DNA of 48,600 bases from an uncultured Eubacterium sp. (GTDB lineage Bacteria > Bacillota > Clostridia > Lachnospirales > Lachnospiraceae): the NCBI GenBank assembly GCA_945946665.1, contig CAMEWO010000015.1:1-48600 (forward strand), in the 5' to 3' direction. The translations under genes and the position numbers were made by a program. The notes beneath the pieces were generated by a model. It did no database searches. It was given only the letters and a program-made list of their open reading frames with translations, and was not told the origin of the DNA. Shown one piece after another: positions 9,307-17,998 of this stretch. How positions within the stretch are numbered: the stretch's first letter is position 1; each line of letters starts with the position of its first letter.

Positions 9307-10524
9307 TTAGAAGTCAACCTCTGTATCATAGTAGCAGCACTTAAGCAGCTTCTCCATCTCTTCCTGGCTAGGCTGTCTTGGGTTAGAGCCTGTGCAGGCA
9401 TCAAGAATTGCGTTAGCTGCAATCTGTGGAAGTCTCTCAAGGAATACTTCTTCAGGAACGAAGCCCTGCTCTGCTGGATAGCTGTCTGGACCATACTTGC
9501 CGATGCAGTGTGGAATATTCAGGTCATCGTTCATCTTTCTTAAGTAATCAATAAGAAGTTTAACCTTCTCATCATCATTAGAGCCGCCTAACTTCATGAA
9601 GTCAGCAATCTCACCATATCTCTTCTTAGCAACCGGGTCTTTTGCGTTAAATGCAATAACCTTAGGAAGATACATAGCGTTAGCAGCACCATGGATAATA
9701 TGTGCGCCATAATCAGCAAATGCAGCACCTGTCTTATGTGCCATTGAATGTACAATACCAAGTAATGCATTTGAGAATGCCATACCAGCAAGGCACTGTG
9801 CATTGTGCATGCTGTCTCTCTTTGCCATATCTCCATTATATGAATCAACAAGGTCTGCCTGAATCATCTTAATAGCATGCAATGCCAATGGATCTGTGAA
9901 ATCACAGTTAGCTGTAGAAACATAAGCCTCAATAGCATGTGTCATGGCATCCATACCTGTGTGAGCAACAAGTTTCTTAGGCATTGTCTCAGCAAGATCT
10001 GGGTCTACGATAGCAACATCTGGTGTAATCTCGAAGTCAGCGATTGGATACTTAATACCCTTGTTATAATCTGTGATAATTGAGAATGCAGTAACCTCTG
10101 TAGCTGTTCCTGATGTAGATGAAATAGCACAGAAATGAGCCTTAGTACGAAGTCTTGGAAGACCGAATACTTTACACATATCCTCAAATGTTACCTCTGG
10201 ATACTCATACTTAATCCACATAGCCTTTGCAGCATCTATTGGAGAACCACCACCCATAGCAATAATCCAGTCTGGCTGGAACTCCTGCATCTTGGCAGCA
10301 CCCTTCATAACAGTATCAACAGATGGGTCTGGTTCAATACCTTCAATAAGGTCAACCTCCATGCCTGCTTCCTTCAGGTAGCCGATTGCACGGTCAAGGA
10401 ATCCGAACTTCTTCATTGAACCGCCACCTACACAGATGATAGCTTTCTTTCCCTGGAATGTCTTAAGAGCTTCCAGAGAACCCTTTCCATGATACAAATC
10501 TCTTGGTAAAGTAAATCTTGCCAT
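9307..10524 (-). CDS. iron-containing alcohol dehydrogenase (butanol-dehydrogenase type)
   Basis: Cytosolic group III NAD(P)H-dependent alcohol dehydrogenase of 405 residues, likely reducing aldehydes such as acetaldehyde or butyraldehyde to alcohols to re-oxidise NADH in fermentation. The nucleotide-binding motif GGGSPIDAAK is at 91-100. Iron ligands are visible as Asp192 and His196 (GMDAMTHAIEA), His259 (IVHSMAHKTGAAF) and probably His278 (IIHGAANAMYLP); the spacing between the last two is five residues longer than in FucO. GGAGG precedes the ATG by about seven bases. A promoter and Rex-like operator lie just upstream and a terminator follows, so it is a single-gene unit. The substrate cannot be read from the sequence. 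A copy of its leader and first codons lies upstream of transketolase. Confidence 0.92.
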   Translation of the reverse strand: MARFTLPRDLYHGKGSLEALKTFQGKKAIICVGGGSMKKFGFLDRAIGYLKEAGMEVDLIEGIEPDPSVDTVMKGAAKMQEFQPDWIIAMGGGSPIDAAKAMWIKYEYPEVTFEDMCKVFGLPRLRTKAHFCAISSTSGTATEVTAFSIITDYNKGIKYPIADFEITPDVAIVDPDLAETMPKKLVAHTGMDAMTHAIEAYVSTANCDFTDPLALHAIKMIQADLVDSYNGDMAKRDSMHNAQCLAGMAFSNALLGIVHSMAHKTGAAFADYGAHIIHGAANAMYLPKVIAFNAKDPVAKKRYGEIADFMKLGGSNDDEKVKLLIDYLRKMNDDLNIPHCIGKYGPDSYPAEQGFVPEEVFLERLPQIAANAILDACTGSNPRQPSQEEMEKLLKCCYYDTEVDF

Positions 10525-10558
10525 AACAAAATACCTCCATAAAAATAATAATCACGCC

Positions 10559-10582
10559 AGTTTGTTAAATCCATAACAAACT
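10559..10582 (-). promoter_or_regulatory. Rex-like redox operator of the alcohol dehydrogenase
   Basis: AGTTTGTTA-N6-TAACAAACT is a perfect 9-bp inverted repeat. Its core at 10562-10579, TTGTTAAATCCATAACAA, matches the clostridial Rex consensus TTGTTAANNNNTTAACAA except for one base. It lies a few bases downstream of the -10 box, at the expected transcription start, the position for repression relieved by NADH. Rex control of adh genes is established in clostridia; here it is inferred. Confidence 0.75.
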
Positions 10583-10590
10583 CTAGCTAT

Positions 10591-10619
10591 ATTATATTCT
10601 TATTTATGCAGAAATGCAA
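10591..10619 (-). promoter_or_regulatory. promoter of the alcohol dehydrogenase
   Basis: TTGCAT (10614-10619), 17-base spacer, perfect TATAAT (10591-10596) on the minus strand. The same promoter, with the same spacer, occurs in the duplicated copy upstream of transketolase. Confidence 0.85.
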
Positions 10620-10794
10620 GTTAATATTTTGTCAAATTCAATTTAATTTTTTTTAATTCGATTTATCAAACAACATTTTTCGTTTAATATATATATAAAT
10701 AGTATTGACAGTAAATAATCTGTAATGTAATATAATCAATATAGATTTTAATTAACCCTGGTTGTGCTATTTTGTGATATGTATATTATTTATC

Positions 10795-10823
10795 TTGTAG
10801 ATAATAATATAATCCGCTATAAT
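10795..10823 (+). promoter_or_regulatory. promoter of the small plus-strand gene
   Basis: TTGTAG (10795-10800), 17-base spacer, perfect TATAAT (10818-10823), about 30 bases before the start codon. A second candidate further up has TTGACA at 10705-10710 with poorer spacing to a -10. The rest of the 330-bp intergenic region (10525-10854) is AT-rich and holds nothing else I recognise. Confidence 0.65.
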
Positions 10824-10854
10824 GTTCTCATTGAATTGAAAGGCGGTGGTAAGG

Positions 10855-11046
10855 ATGGAAGATATGAGCGATAAAGAATTATTACAAAAGAATATAGAAG
10901 AATTTTCACGTCTTCAGAATTATATGTCACTGGCAGATAAATCATCTGAAGTTTACAAAGCTATGAAGATTAGATATATAGAATTAAAAGTTATTCTTAC
11001 AGCTTCTAACGTGAATTTAACAGAGCTTGATTTAATAAAAGAATAG
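10855..11046 (+). CDS. small helical protein of unknown function
   Basis: A 63-residue protein, charged and predicted to be all helical (for example KELLQKNIEEFSRLQNYMS, then ELKVILTASNVNLTELDLI). I do not recognise a family. The size and helical-hairpin pattern recall Spo0E-type proteins, but the SQxLD motif is absent, so I do not make that call. There is no signal peptide or membrane segment. Starts are possible at GTG 10846, ATG 10855 or ATG 10864; 10855 is chosen because AAAGGCGG lies about eight bases before it. It has its own promoter and is followed by a strong hairpin, which supports a real small gene. Confidence 0.65.
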   Translation: MEDMSDKELLQKNIEEFSRLQNYMSLADKSSEVYKAMKIRYIELKVILTASNVNLTELDLIKE

Positions 11047-11080
11047 TGATTTTATAGAAACCAGCACCATCAGGTGCACC

Positions 11081-11117
11081 AAAGGAGCAGAACTTCAGAT
11101 AACAGTTCTGCTCCTTT
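11081..11117. terminator. hairpin between convergent genes
   Basis: A 14-bp perfect stem (AAAGGAGCAGAACT with AGTTCTGCTCCTTT) and a short loop, preceded by a smaller hairpin GCACC-ATCA-GGTGC at 11064-11077. The T-tail is short on both strands. It separates the small plus-strand gene from the end of the MATE gene and probably serves both. Confidence 0.7.
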
Positions 11118-11197
11118 ATCATATGTGTCGTATCATAAGTTTCTTAACTTCTGACTTTAGATGTTGTATATATCACCTTTTTCAGATACCCCTCTTT

Positions 11198-12574
11198 TCA
11201 CCTGTCCTCCGGCAGCTTCCTTATGAAATTCACAATCACCGGAAGTGCCGTAGCGAAAGACAGAACATCTGATACAGGCTGGGCAAGCTGGATTCCCCTT
11301 GCTCCCATTGTATATGTAAGAATATATATCATTGGAATTAAATACAATCCACTCCTCATCATTGACAGGAATGTTGCCCACGCCCGTTGCCCCGTACTTT
11401 GCAACGTCATATTAGACAACACAATCAGTGGATTAAGAAACAACGCCATGCATTGATACCTAAGAGCAGGCGTTCCAAATGCAATAACCTCAGCATCATC
11501 CCTGAATACTGCTATTGCCTGATTTGAAAACAGAAGTCCGGCTACTGCAAACATTCCAAGCAATACTTCTCCTGCTACCAGAGTGAAGCTGAAAGCCTCC
11601 TTGACACGCGAGAACTTTTTGGCACCGTAATTGAAGCCACACACCGGCTGGAATCCCTGTCCAATACCCAGACCTACAGCAAATATGAAGAAGCTTATTC
11701 TTGATACGATACTCATGGCTGCCACAGCTGCATCTCCATATATCCTTGCCTGCTGGTTAAGAATCATAGTAGATACTGCCTGAAGCCCCTGTCTCACAAG
11801 ACTTGGAAAACCAGTTGTCACAATATCGAACAGCACATTGAATTCCCTTGTGATTTTCCTTACAGACAGCTTGCTCTGTGTCTTTCCAGAAAGGAACATG
11901 GAAAGCAGCACGCAGAAGCTGACAAACTGTGATATAGCTGTAGACAGTCCCGCACCTGCAATTCCCATATCAAGTCCGAACATTAATATAGGGTCACCAA
12001 CCATATTAAGAATTGCACCAGTCATAAGTCCGACCATTGACAGAGAAGCCTTCCCCTCAAATCTTAATATGTTATTCATTGTAAATGTACTTGTCATGAA
12101 TGGCGCAGCTGCCAGAATAAACAGGCTGTATGTTTTCGCATAAGGCAAGATAGTATCCGTACTTCCCAGCAGATACACCATTTTTGTATTAAACACAGTT
12201 CCCAGAATCCCAATAAGAAGTCCCATAAACATAGATGAGAAAAATGCCGTGGATGCCACCACTGATGCACTTTCCTCATCTTTATTTCCAAGTCTTCTGG
12301 ATATAATGCTTCCTGCTCCCTGTCCAAATAAGAATCCAAATGCCTGAAGTATTGACATGAACCCAAATACAATACCAACCGCACCACTGGCACTTGTCCC
12401 CAGCTTTCCCACAAACATGGTATCTACCATATTATATATATTGGTCACCAGCATACTTATTGTCGTTGGAATACCAAGCGTAATAACAAGACTTCCCACA
12501 GGCTGTTTTGTCATCTTGTCATATTGTGTAGTATATTTAACCTTTTCGCCCTCTGCACTGCGAAACCAGCTCAT
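11198..12574 (-). CDS. MATE-family multidrug/metabolite exporter
   Basis: A 458-residue integral membrane antiporter with about twelve predicted helices and the MATE N-terminal signature (ITLGIPTTISMLVTNIYNMVDTMFVGKLG), then GQGAGSIISRRLG and the second-half repeat (GIGQGFQPVCGFNYGAKKF). The family exports cationic drugs or metabolites by Na+ or H+ exchange; the substrate is not predictable. The ATG has GGAGG six bases upstream and lies 18 bases after the transketolase stop, so the two genes are almost certainly co-transcribed. It is the last gene of the long minus-strand series. The pairing with transketolase could be functional or simply positional. Confidence 0.9.
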   Translation of the reverse strand: MSWFRSAEGEKVKYTTQYDKMTKQPVGSLVITLGIPTTISMLVTNIYNMVDTMFVGKLGTSASGAVGIVFGFMSILQAFGFLFGQGAGSIISRRLGNKDEESASVVASTAFFSSMFMGLLIGILGTVFNTKMVYLLGSTDTILPYAKTYSLFILAAAPFMTSTFTMNNILRFEGKASLSMVGLMTGAILNMVGDPILMFGLDMGIAGAGLSTAISQFVSFCVLLSMFLSGKTQSKLSVRKITREFNVLFDIVTTGFPSLVRQGLQAVSTMILNQQARIYGDAAVAAMSIVSRISFFIFAVGLGIGQGFQPVCGFNYGAKKFSRVKEAFSFTLVAGEVLLGMFAVAGLLFSNQAIAVFRDDAEVIAFGTPALRYQCMALFLNPLIVLSNMTLQSTGQRAWATFLSMMRSGLYLIPMIYILTYTMGARGIQLAQPVSDVLSFATALPVIVNFIRKLPEDR

Positions 12575-12592
12575 ACGCCGCCTCCATGCAAT

Positions 12593-14581
12593 CTACATAA
12601 TCCCTTCAACTGCCTTTACAACAGTCTCAGTTGTGAAACCAAATTTCTCAAAAAGCTGAGCCGCAGGGCCAGAAGCTCCGAATCCCTTCATAGACACAAC
12701 AGCTCCGTCAAGTCCCACATATCTGTACCATCCGAAATCAGAAAGGGCCTCGACTGCAACTCTCTTTCTTACTGCATTAGGAAGAACTGATTCCTTATAC
12801 TCAGCGCTCTGCTCCTCAAAAAGCTCCATGCTTGGCATACTTACAACTCTCACATCTATATCCTTCTTTGCAAGTTCAGCCTTAGCTTCAACTGCAAGAG
12901 AAACCTCAGAACCACTTGCGATAATAATTGCATCTGGTACAGCCTTATAAGAATCATCAATTATATATCCACCCTTAAGGGCATCCTTAGATGAGCCTGG
13001 CATCTGTGGAAGATTCTGTCTTGTGAGAACAAGGGCTGTAGGAGTCTCCTTAGATGTAGCTGCGTACATCCATGCAGCACTTGTCTCAACCTTATCACAT
13101 GGTCTGAACACTGTAAAGTTAGGAAGAGACCTGAGCGCAGCCAGCTGCTCAATTGGCTCATGTGTTGGGCCATCCTCTCCAACTCCGATTGAATCATGTG
13201 TAAATATATAAGTTACAGGCAGCTTCATAAGGGATGAAAGTCTTGCCATTGGCTTCGTATAATCGCTGAATACAAAGAATGTTGCTGCAAATGGTCTTAA
13301 ACCTCCATGAAGGGCAATACCATTAGTAATTGCTGTCATAGCCTGCTCCCTTACACCAAAGTGAAGATTGCTTCCGGCATAATTATCCCTGGAGAAATCA
13401 CCGGCATCCTTCATATTAGTCTTATTAGAAGGTGCAAGGTCTGCTGAACCCCCAATCATATTAGGCATATGCTGCTTAATGAGATTAAGAACTGTTCCTG
13501 ATGTGCTTCTTGTAGCTTCAGGCTTGTCACCAGCTGCCCAGTACTCCTCAGAATTGAACAAATCGGACAAATCATATCCATTATAATAGTTATCCCATTT
13601 TTCCTTCATCTCAGGGAACTTGCTGCAATACTCTGCAAAAAGCTTATTCCATTCATCCTCTGCCTTAGCTCTGTCTGAAGCCAGCTCCTTATAATGGTCA
13701 TATACTTCCTGTGGAACCTCAAATGCCTCTTTGCATGGCCAGCCAAGATTCTCCTTTAAAGCTGCAACATTATCTTCACCTAATGGCTCTCCATGTGCAC
13801 TTGCCTTACCCTGCTTAGCAGGACAGCCATATCCTATAAGAGTGTTAATCTTAATAAGTGAAGGTCTGTTCTTATCAGCCTTAGCCTCTTCAATAGCAGC
13901 CCCGATTGCTCCAAGGTCATTGCCATCCTCAACCTCAATAGTCTGGAATCCAAATGCCTCAAATCTCTTCATTACATCCTCTGTAAATGCAATATCAGTA
14001 CTGCCTTCAATTGATATATTATTAGAATCATATAAAACAATAAGCTTTGACAGTCCAAGTGTTCCTGCAAGAGAGAAGCTCTCTGATGATATACCCTCCA
14101 TCATGCATCCATCGCCACCTAATACATAGGTGTAATGGTCAACCACATTGTAACCATCCTTGTTAAATACTGCTGCAAGATGAGCCTCTGCCATTGCCAT
14201 TCCCACAGCCATTGCCATTCCCTGTCCAAGAGGACCTGTAGTTGCCTCAATACCTACTGTGTGACCATACTCGGGATGACCTGGTGTCTTAGAATCCAGC
14301 TGTCTGAAATTCTTAATATCATCGATGCTTAAATCACCATATCCAAATAAATGTAACAACGAATATAACAGCATTGAGCCGTGTCCACCTGAAAGAACAA
14401 ATCTGTCTCTGTTTTTCCATTCAGGATTCTTAGGATTATGGTTCATATGTCTTGCCCATAACTCATATGCTGCTGGTGCAGCTCCCAAAGGAAGTCCTGG
14501 ATGTCCTGATTTTGCTTTCTGAATTGCATCTGCTGATAAAACCCTGATGGCATTAACAGACAGTTCCTCAATATTACTCAT
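12593..14581 (-). CDS. tkt: transketolase
   Basis: A 662-residue, single-chain thiamine-diphosphate enzyme of the non-oxidative pentose phosphate pathway, moving two-carbon ketol units between sugar phosphates in the cytosol. Visible motifs: SGHPGLPLG near residue 26 (catalytic-site His), [18 protein letters not shown], the TPP/metal motif [13 protein letters not shown] followed by NN about 30 residues on, HGEPLG, and the pyrimidine-domain motif HFGVREQAM. Length is usual for bacteria. The start at MSNIEELSV is chosen because GGAGG lies five bases before this ATG; a longer frame would begin inside a repeat. It is followed at 18 bases by a MATE exporter. Just upstream lies a second copy of the alcohol dehydrogenase promoter with a slightly changed Rex-like operator, so redox control is possible. 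Confidence 0.96.
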   Translation of the reverse strand: MSNIEELSVNAIRVLSADAIQKAKSGHPGLPLGAAPAAYELWARHMNHNPKNPEWKNRDRFVLSGGHGSMLLYSLLHLFGYGDLSIDDIKNFRQLDSKTPGHPEYGHTVGIEATTGPLGQGMAMAVGMAMAEAHLAAVFNKDGYNVVDHYTYVLGGDGCMMEGISSESFSLAGTLGLSKLIVLYDSNNISIEGSTDIAFTEDVMKRFEAFGFQTIEVEDGNDLGAIGAAIEEAKADKNRPSLIKINTLIGYGCPAKQGKASAHGEPLGEDNVAALKENLGWPCKEAFEVPQEVYDHYKELASDRAKAEDEWNKLFAEYCSKFPEMKEKWDNYYNGYDLSDLFNSEEYWAAGDKPEATRSTSGTVLNLIKQHMPNMIGGSADLAPSNKTNMKDAGDFSRDNYAGSNLHFGVREQAMTAITNGIALHGGLRPFAATFFVFSDYTKPMARLSSLMKLPVTYIFTHDSIGVGEDGPTHEPIEQLAALRSLPNFTVFRPCDKVETSAAWMYAATSKETPTALVLTRQNLPQMPGSSKDALKGGYIIDDSYKAVPDAIIIASGSEVSLAVEAKAELAKKDIDVRVVSMPSMELFEEQSAEYKESVLPNAVRKRVAVEALSDFGWYRYVGLDGAVVSMKGFGASGPAAQLFEKFGFTTETVVKAVEGIM

Positions 14582-14591
14582 TTTCTCCTCC

Positions 14592-14647
14592 AATCCCGCG
14601 TGTATTACCACACTGCTTTTCTGTCTTTATCTTTCAATCTCTGAAAT
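14592..14647. repeat. 56-bp direct repeat, copy 1 (next to transketolase)
   Basis: Identical at 55 of 56 positions to 14802-14857, in the same orientation. The other copy contains the last codons and stop of the AAA-like gene, so this copy is a displaced duplicate of that gene's 3' end. The near-identity points to a recent event. Confidence 0.95.
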
Positions 14648-14702
14648 TAAAGTAAATCTTGCTATAACAAAATACCTTCATAAAAATATTAATCACGCCG
14701 GT

Positions 14703-14720
14703 TCGTTAATTCTATAACAA
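14703..14720 (-). promoter_or_regulatory. Rex-like operator, duplicated copy
   Basis: TCGTTAATTCTATAACAA, equivalent to the site in front of the alcohol dehydrogenase. One half site is unchanged and the other has one substitution (TTGTTAA to TCGTTAA), so binding may be weaker. It lies directly after the copied -10 box. Confidence 0.5.
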
Positions 14721-14731
14721 ACTCCAGCTAC

Positions 14732-14760
14732 ATTATATTCTTGTTTATGCAGAAATGCAA
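14732..14760 (-). promoter_or_regulatory. duplicated promoter upstream of transketolase
   Basis: TTGCAT (14755-14760), 17-base spacer, TATAAT (14732-14737) on the minus strand, all as in the alcohol dehydrogenase promoter. Predicted transcription start is near 14725, giving a leader of about 145 bases before the transketolase ATG. Confidence 0.75.
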
Positions 14761-14801
14761 GTTGTATTTTTGATAATTATTAATATTAATTCGAAAACGT
14801 A

Positions 14802-14857
14802 AATCCCGTGTGTATTACCACACTGCTTTTCTGTCTTTATCTTTCAATCTCTGAAAT
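14802..14857. repeat. 56-bp direct repeat, copy 2 (end of AAA-like gene)
   Basis: Partner of 14592-14647. It includes the final four codons and stop of the AAA-like gene plus the bases after them. Between it and the copied promoter lie 38 AT-rich bases (14764-14801) that I cannot trace elsewhere in the window. Confidence 0.95.
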
Positions 14858-17789
14858 CTGCTTCTGTGAGATAGATTAAATCTCCATTCTCAGTGTGCTT
14901 CTTCTTAATGCCCTTAAACAGCTTTCGTGAAGCTCTCTTCTCAGAATGGGCAATAGCCTGATTGATAATCTCCTTTACATCATCTAATCTGATATTGTCT
15001 GAAACTCCATGGAGTCTGTCAATCTTCAGATATAATTCAAGGAGGGCATCATCATCAACCTCGTATGAACGTCTTCTTGCGAACTTCTTAGCCATTTCAA
15101 CCAGCTCATTAACTGTATACTGCTTCAACACAAATCTGTGGTCAAATACAGCGGAAAGCTGTGGATTGAAATTGAGAAGTACATTCATCTCTGAATCAGA
15201 ATCAACAAGCACCACTATCATTCTGCCCGTATTCTGTGTCATACATTCAAGCATCTCTGAAATTCTGGTTGGCTGGATTACCCCAGCTCCCTCAACTACA
15301 AGAACTGAACCCATAAGCCTTGGAAGAGCCTTCTTAAGTCCCTTCTGGTTAATGCTTTCGCCTGTTGTTCTGGCAATCTTTCTTGGATTATCCTTATATA
15401 TTGAGTTAATGGCTCTGACAAAGGCTTTTGCCAGATCATATTTATCAGAGCTTGAATTACCGGAGATAATAATATTACCTTTCATGGATGTGTTAGTTGA
15501 CATATATTCCTGGATATGCTGGAAATAATCTGCCAGCTCGGTCTCCACACCCGGCATTTCCTTATATTTCTTAAAGAACTTGGAAAGCTCGTTATTAAGC
15601 TTAAGCTCCCTGGTTTCCTTGACAGGATTTGCTGCCTCAATCTTACTTGCTGCTGCCTTAGGCGAAATCTTTCTTGTTTCGCTCTTTTTAGAAGCTGCCA
15701 TCTCCTCCTCAACATACTGGGCAAGTACATTGTCAGGAACCATGTCAAGCTGGGCTGTATCAAGGGAAATCTTCTCAACTTCACTTTCTGCTGCCGCTGT
15801 AAGCTCTCTCTCTACAGATTCAGCAACTTCATCGACTGCAATATCTTTATTAATCTCACCTGCTGCCCTTGCAGCCTCCTTAAGATTCGATACAGCTTCC
15901 TCCAGCTTCTGGGAAGCCTTGCCTGTTCTTACTGCCAGGTCAGTTTTTGCCTCCATCAGCATAAACTGTGTCTTATCCTTAATTGAGCCTTCAGATGCTG
16001 CTGCAGCTCCAACACTGCCAGCTCCACCAGCTTTTGCTGCCAGCTTTGCCTGCTTTCTCTCTTCAAGAATCTTCTCATAAGCAGCGCTGTTTTCTTCCTT
16101 CTCATCAAGAAGTCTGTCCAGCTCGCTCTTAGAATATTCTTTAGTGTTCTGGCTGCCATACTTTTCTTCCATGACTGATGTCATCCAGTCAGCTATGCTC
16201 ATCTGACCTTCTATCTGGTCATCCTCTTCCTCTTCAGGCTGTTCTACAACCTTAGGAACTGGAACCGGATTAGGTCTGAATATCTCCACATCCTGTTCCT
16301 CATCCTCTTCATCAAGAACCTTGCTCAGATTCTTTGCAATCTCAGCCTGAAGGTTCTGTGTGTCATATATATTGTTAGTAGGTTCTGCTACGGCCTCAAT
16401 CTCCATAGCATCCTCCCTGGCTTTCATCTGTCTTTCTGATTCAGCTCTTTCTTCAGCAAGAGCCTCCTCTTCACTTTCCTTTGTGATTTTGTCATAACTT
16501 GACTCAATCTTCTTCTTAGCATTTGCAATAAGGTCTTTTAATGACTCAGGCATCTCACCAATCTTTGCCTGTTCCTGCTCTGGCTCCCTGGCTGCTGCCA
16601 CTTCTGCCTCTGCGGTTCCTGATATACCTGCTGTGGTATCCTCACCCACACCTGCACCAGCACCAGTTCCATCCTCTGTCCCGGTTGCAGCATCCATTCC
16701 ATCTACAACCGTTCCATCTTCAGAAGTTCCCTCTGCGACAAATCCTGGCTGTGCAGCTTTTGCACTGTCAGCTTCCTGGCTTGATGTCTGCCCCTGCCCA
16801 CTAACTGTGTTATCTGATGCAGCCTTCGCCTCCTCTGCGGCTTTGGCCTCTTCTGCTGCTTTGGCTTCTTCTGCTGCTTTGGCTTCTTCTGCTGCCTTTG
16901 CTTCAGCTGCCTTGGCTTCTTCTGCCGCCTTAACCTGCTCTAATATGAATCTCTTAAGCTTTCTGTTAACACCATTCTCATCAAACTCTGTCTCGAATTC
17001 AGTGTAATCAACATCATCATCCTGATTGACAGCATCCTTCACCATCTTGCTGATATTGATAGTATCCCCTGCTGCCGCAGAACCATCCAGCATCTCATCA
17101 ATCTCAGCTTCCTTCTTGTCACTGAAATTACTGCTGTCCATCTGCTTCTGGAACAGGATTTCTCTTGTAATCTCCATGTCAGTCTTGCGGGCTCTTGCCT
17201 CATCCAGCTTCTTCTGCTGGGAATCAGTAAGCTTCGCTCCGTGGAACTGCTTCATCTTAAGAGCCTTAACAACATAGGCTCCATCCTGGAAAAGAAGTGC
17301 TATCTCATCACATGCCTTTACGCACTCCTTCTTCCTTCCTGTCTTGGAATAGAGCTTAGCCAGCTCGTACATGTACTTTTCATCAACTTCCTGAGACTTG
17401 TAATCTTCCAGAATCTCCACAAGTTCATTACTTTGGGCACCCTCTGCTTTTCTTAACTCATAGTAGAGGACATATTTGTTAACATCTCTGGATGCCATTT
17501 TCTCATATTCGAGGAAAAGCTGATCCGCATCATCAAACTGTTTCAGCTTTATCATAAGTGTTGTAAGCTCATATACCAGCTTCTTGCCTCCAAGATTCCT
17601 GTTATATGCAAGAATAGCCATATCTCTGGCCACTTCCAGCTCACCCACCTTTTCATGAGCAGTGATGGCTGCTGACAGTGATGGCCAGTCCTTGACCTTA
17701 TGCCAGTCAAGTGTCTTTGCCAGGTCAGAAGCCTGCTTGTATTTCTTTTTCTCAACAAGAGTCTGGATTTGCTCCATGCTTATTTTCAT
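14844..17789 (-). CDS. TPR / Ala-rich coiled-coil protein with degenerate AAA domain
   Basis: A large cytosolic protein (about 981 residues from this start). The first 250 residues are helical repeats of TPR type (KKYKQASDLAKTL, FDDADQLFLEYEK). A run of AKAAEE hexapeptides coded by an 18-bp DNA repeat (about 16829-16935) leads into a long acidic, low-complexity, coiled-coil middle. The last 260 residues look like a CbxX/SpoVK-type AAA domain: NIIISGNSSSDKYDLAKAF in the Walker A position, SVLVVEGAG in the Walker B position, then RMIVVLVD and NPQLSAVFDHRF with YTVNEL. Both Walker motifs lack key residues, so ATP hydrolysis is doubtful. The frame extends to 17891, but no good ribosome-binding site marks a start; the recognisable repeat begins near the ATGs at 17789 and 17777. 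It lies 85 to 190 bases after the SMC-like gene. Function unknown; a scaffold role is a guess. Confidence 0.8.
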   Translation of the reverse strand: MKISMEQIQTLVEKKKYKQASDLAKTLDWHKVKDWPSLSAAITAHEKVGELEVARDMAILAYNRNLGGKKLVYELTTLMIKLKQFDDADQLFLEYEKMASRDVNKYVLYYELRKAEGAQSNELVEILEDYKSQEVDEKYMYELAKLYSKTGRKKECVKACDEIALLFQDGAYVVKALKMKQFHGAKLTDSQQKKLDEARARKTDMEITREILFQKQMDSSNFSDKKEAEIDEMLDGSAAAGDTINISKMVKDAVNQDDDVDYTEFETEFDENGVNRKLKRFILEQVKAAEEAKAAEAKAAEEAKAAEEAKAAEEAKAAEEAKAASDNTVSGQGQTSSQEADSAKAAQPGFVAEGTSEDGTVVDGMDAATGTEDGTGAGAGVGEDTTAGISGTAEAEVAAAREPEQEQAKIGEMPESLKDLIANAKKKIESSYDKITKESEEEALAEERAESERQMKAREDAMEIEAVAEPTNNIYDTQNLQAEIAKNLSKVLDEEDEEQDVEIFRPNPVPVPKVVEQPEEEEDDQIEGQMSIADWMTSVMEEKYGSQNTKEYSKSELDRLLDEKEENSAAYEKILEERKQAKLAAKAGGAGSVGAAAASEGSIKDKTQFMLMEAKTDLAVRTGKASQKLEEAVSNLKEAARAAGEINKDIAVDEVAESVERELTAAAESEVEKISLDTAQLDMVPDNVLAQYVEEEMAASKKSETRKISPKAAASKIEAANPVKETRELKLNNELSKFFKKYKEMPGVETELADYFQHIQEYMSTNTSMKGNIIISGNSSSDKYDLAKAFVRAINSIYKDNPRKIARTTGESINQKGLKKALPRLMGSVLVVEGAGVIQPTRISEMLECMTQNTGRMIVVLVDSDSEMNVLLNFNPQLSAVFDHRFVLKQYTVNELVEMAKKFARRRSYEVDDDALLELYLKIDRLHGVSDNIRLDDVKEIINQAIAHSEKRASRKLFKGIKKKHTENGDLIYLTEADFRD

Positions 17790-17944
17790 GTCGTATTTAT
17801 CCAATTTCCACGCCACCTTTTCCTTAAATATACTTATCAGGGTCAGAAATTCTCTGCCCATGTATCTAACTCTATCTCCCCAAGGACACAATTATCCTAT
17901 TATTCACATACATCATAAGTCTAACATACCATTTTTGTGTTGTA

Positions 17945-17998
17945 AACCATAAATCGAATGTGAAACTTGACAACCATTAATCGAATGTGAAGCTTGCC
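17945..17998. repeat. 27-bp tandem duplication at the SMC-like gene end
   Basis: Two adjacent 27-bp units (17945-17971 and 17972-17998) agree at 24 positions. The second holds the last codons (ASFTFD) and stop of the SMC-like gene; the first is a non-coding copy just beyond the stop. Confidence 0.85.

Larger units (their letters stand above)
14648..14763 (-). repeat. copy of the alcohol dehydrogenase promoter, leader and first codons
   Basis: Matches 10507-10622 over 116 bp without gaps and with about 10 mismatches. It keeps the promoter, the operator and the first codons (GCAAGATTTACT), but the start codon has become ATA (14663-14665) and the ribosome-binding site GGAGG has become GAAGG. 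It joins repeat copy 1 exactly at its downstream end. It probably now acts as promoter and untranslated leader for transketolase. Confidence 0.9.

Noticed and set aside
10855-11046. Spo0E-like phosphatase
   Set aside because: Size and helicity fit, but the SQxLD signature is missing.
11198-12574. The two MATE genes as a recent duplication
   Set aside because: The proteins share only family-level motifs and differ throughout.
13731-14129. 132-codon plus-strand open frame inside the transketolase gene
   Set aside because: It is antisense to a clearly conserved gene, has no ribosome-binding site and its translation shows no family features.
15516-16080. Long plus-strand open frames opposite the AAA-like gene
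   Set aside because: They arise from the low-complexity Ala/Glu-rich sense coding sequence and have no start signals.
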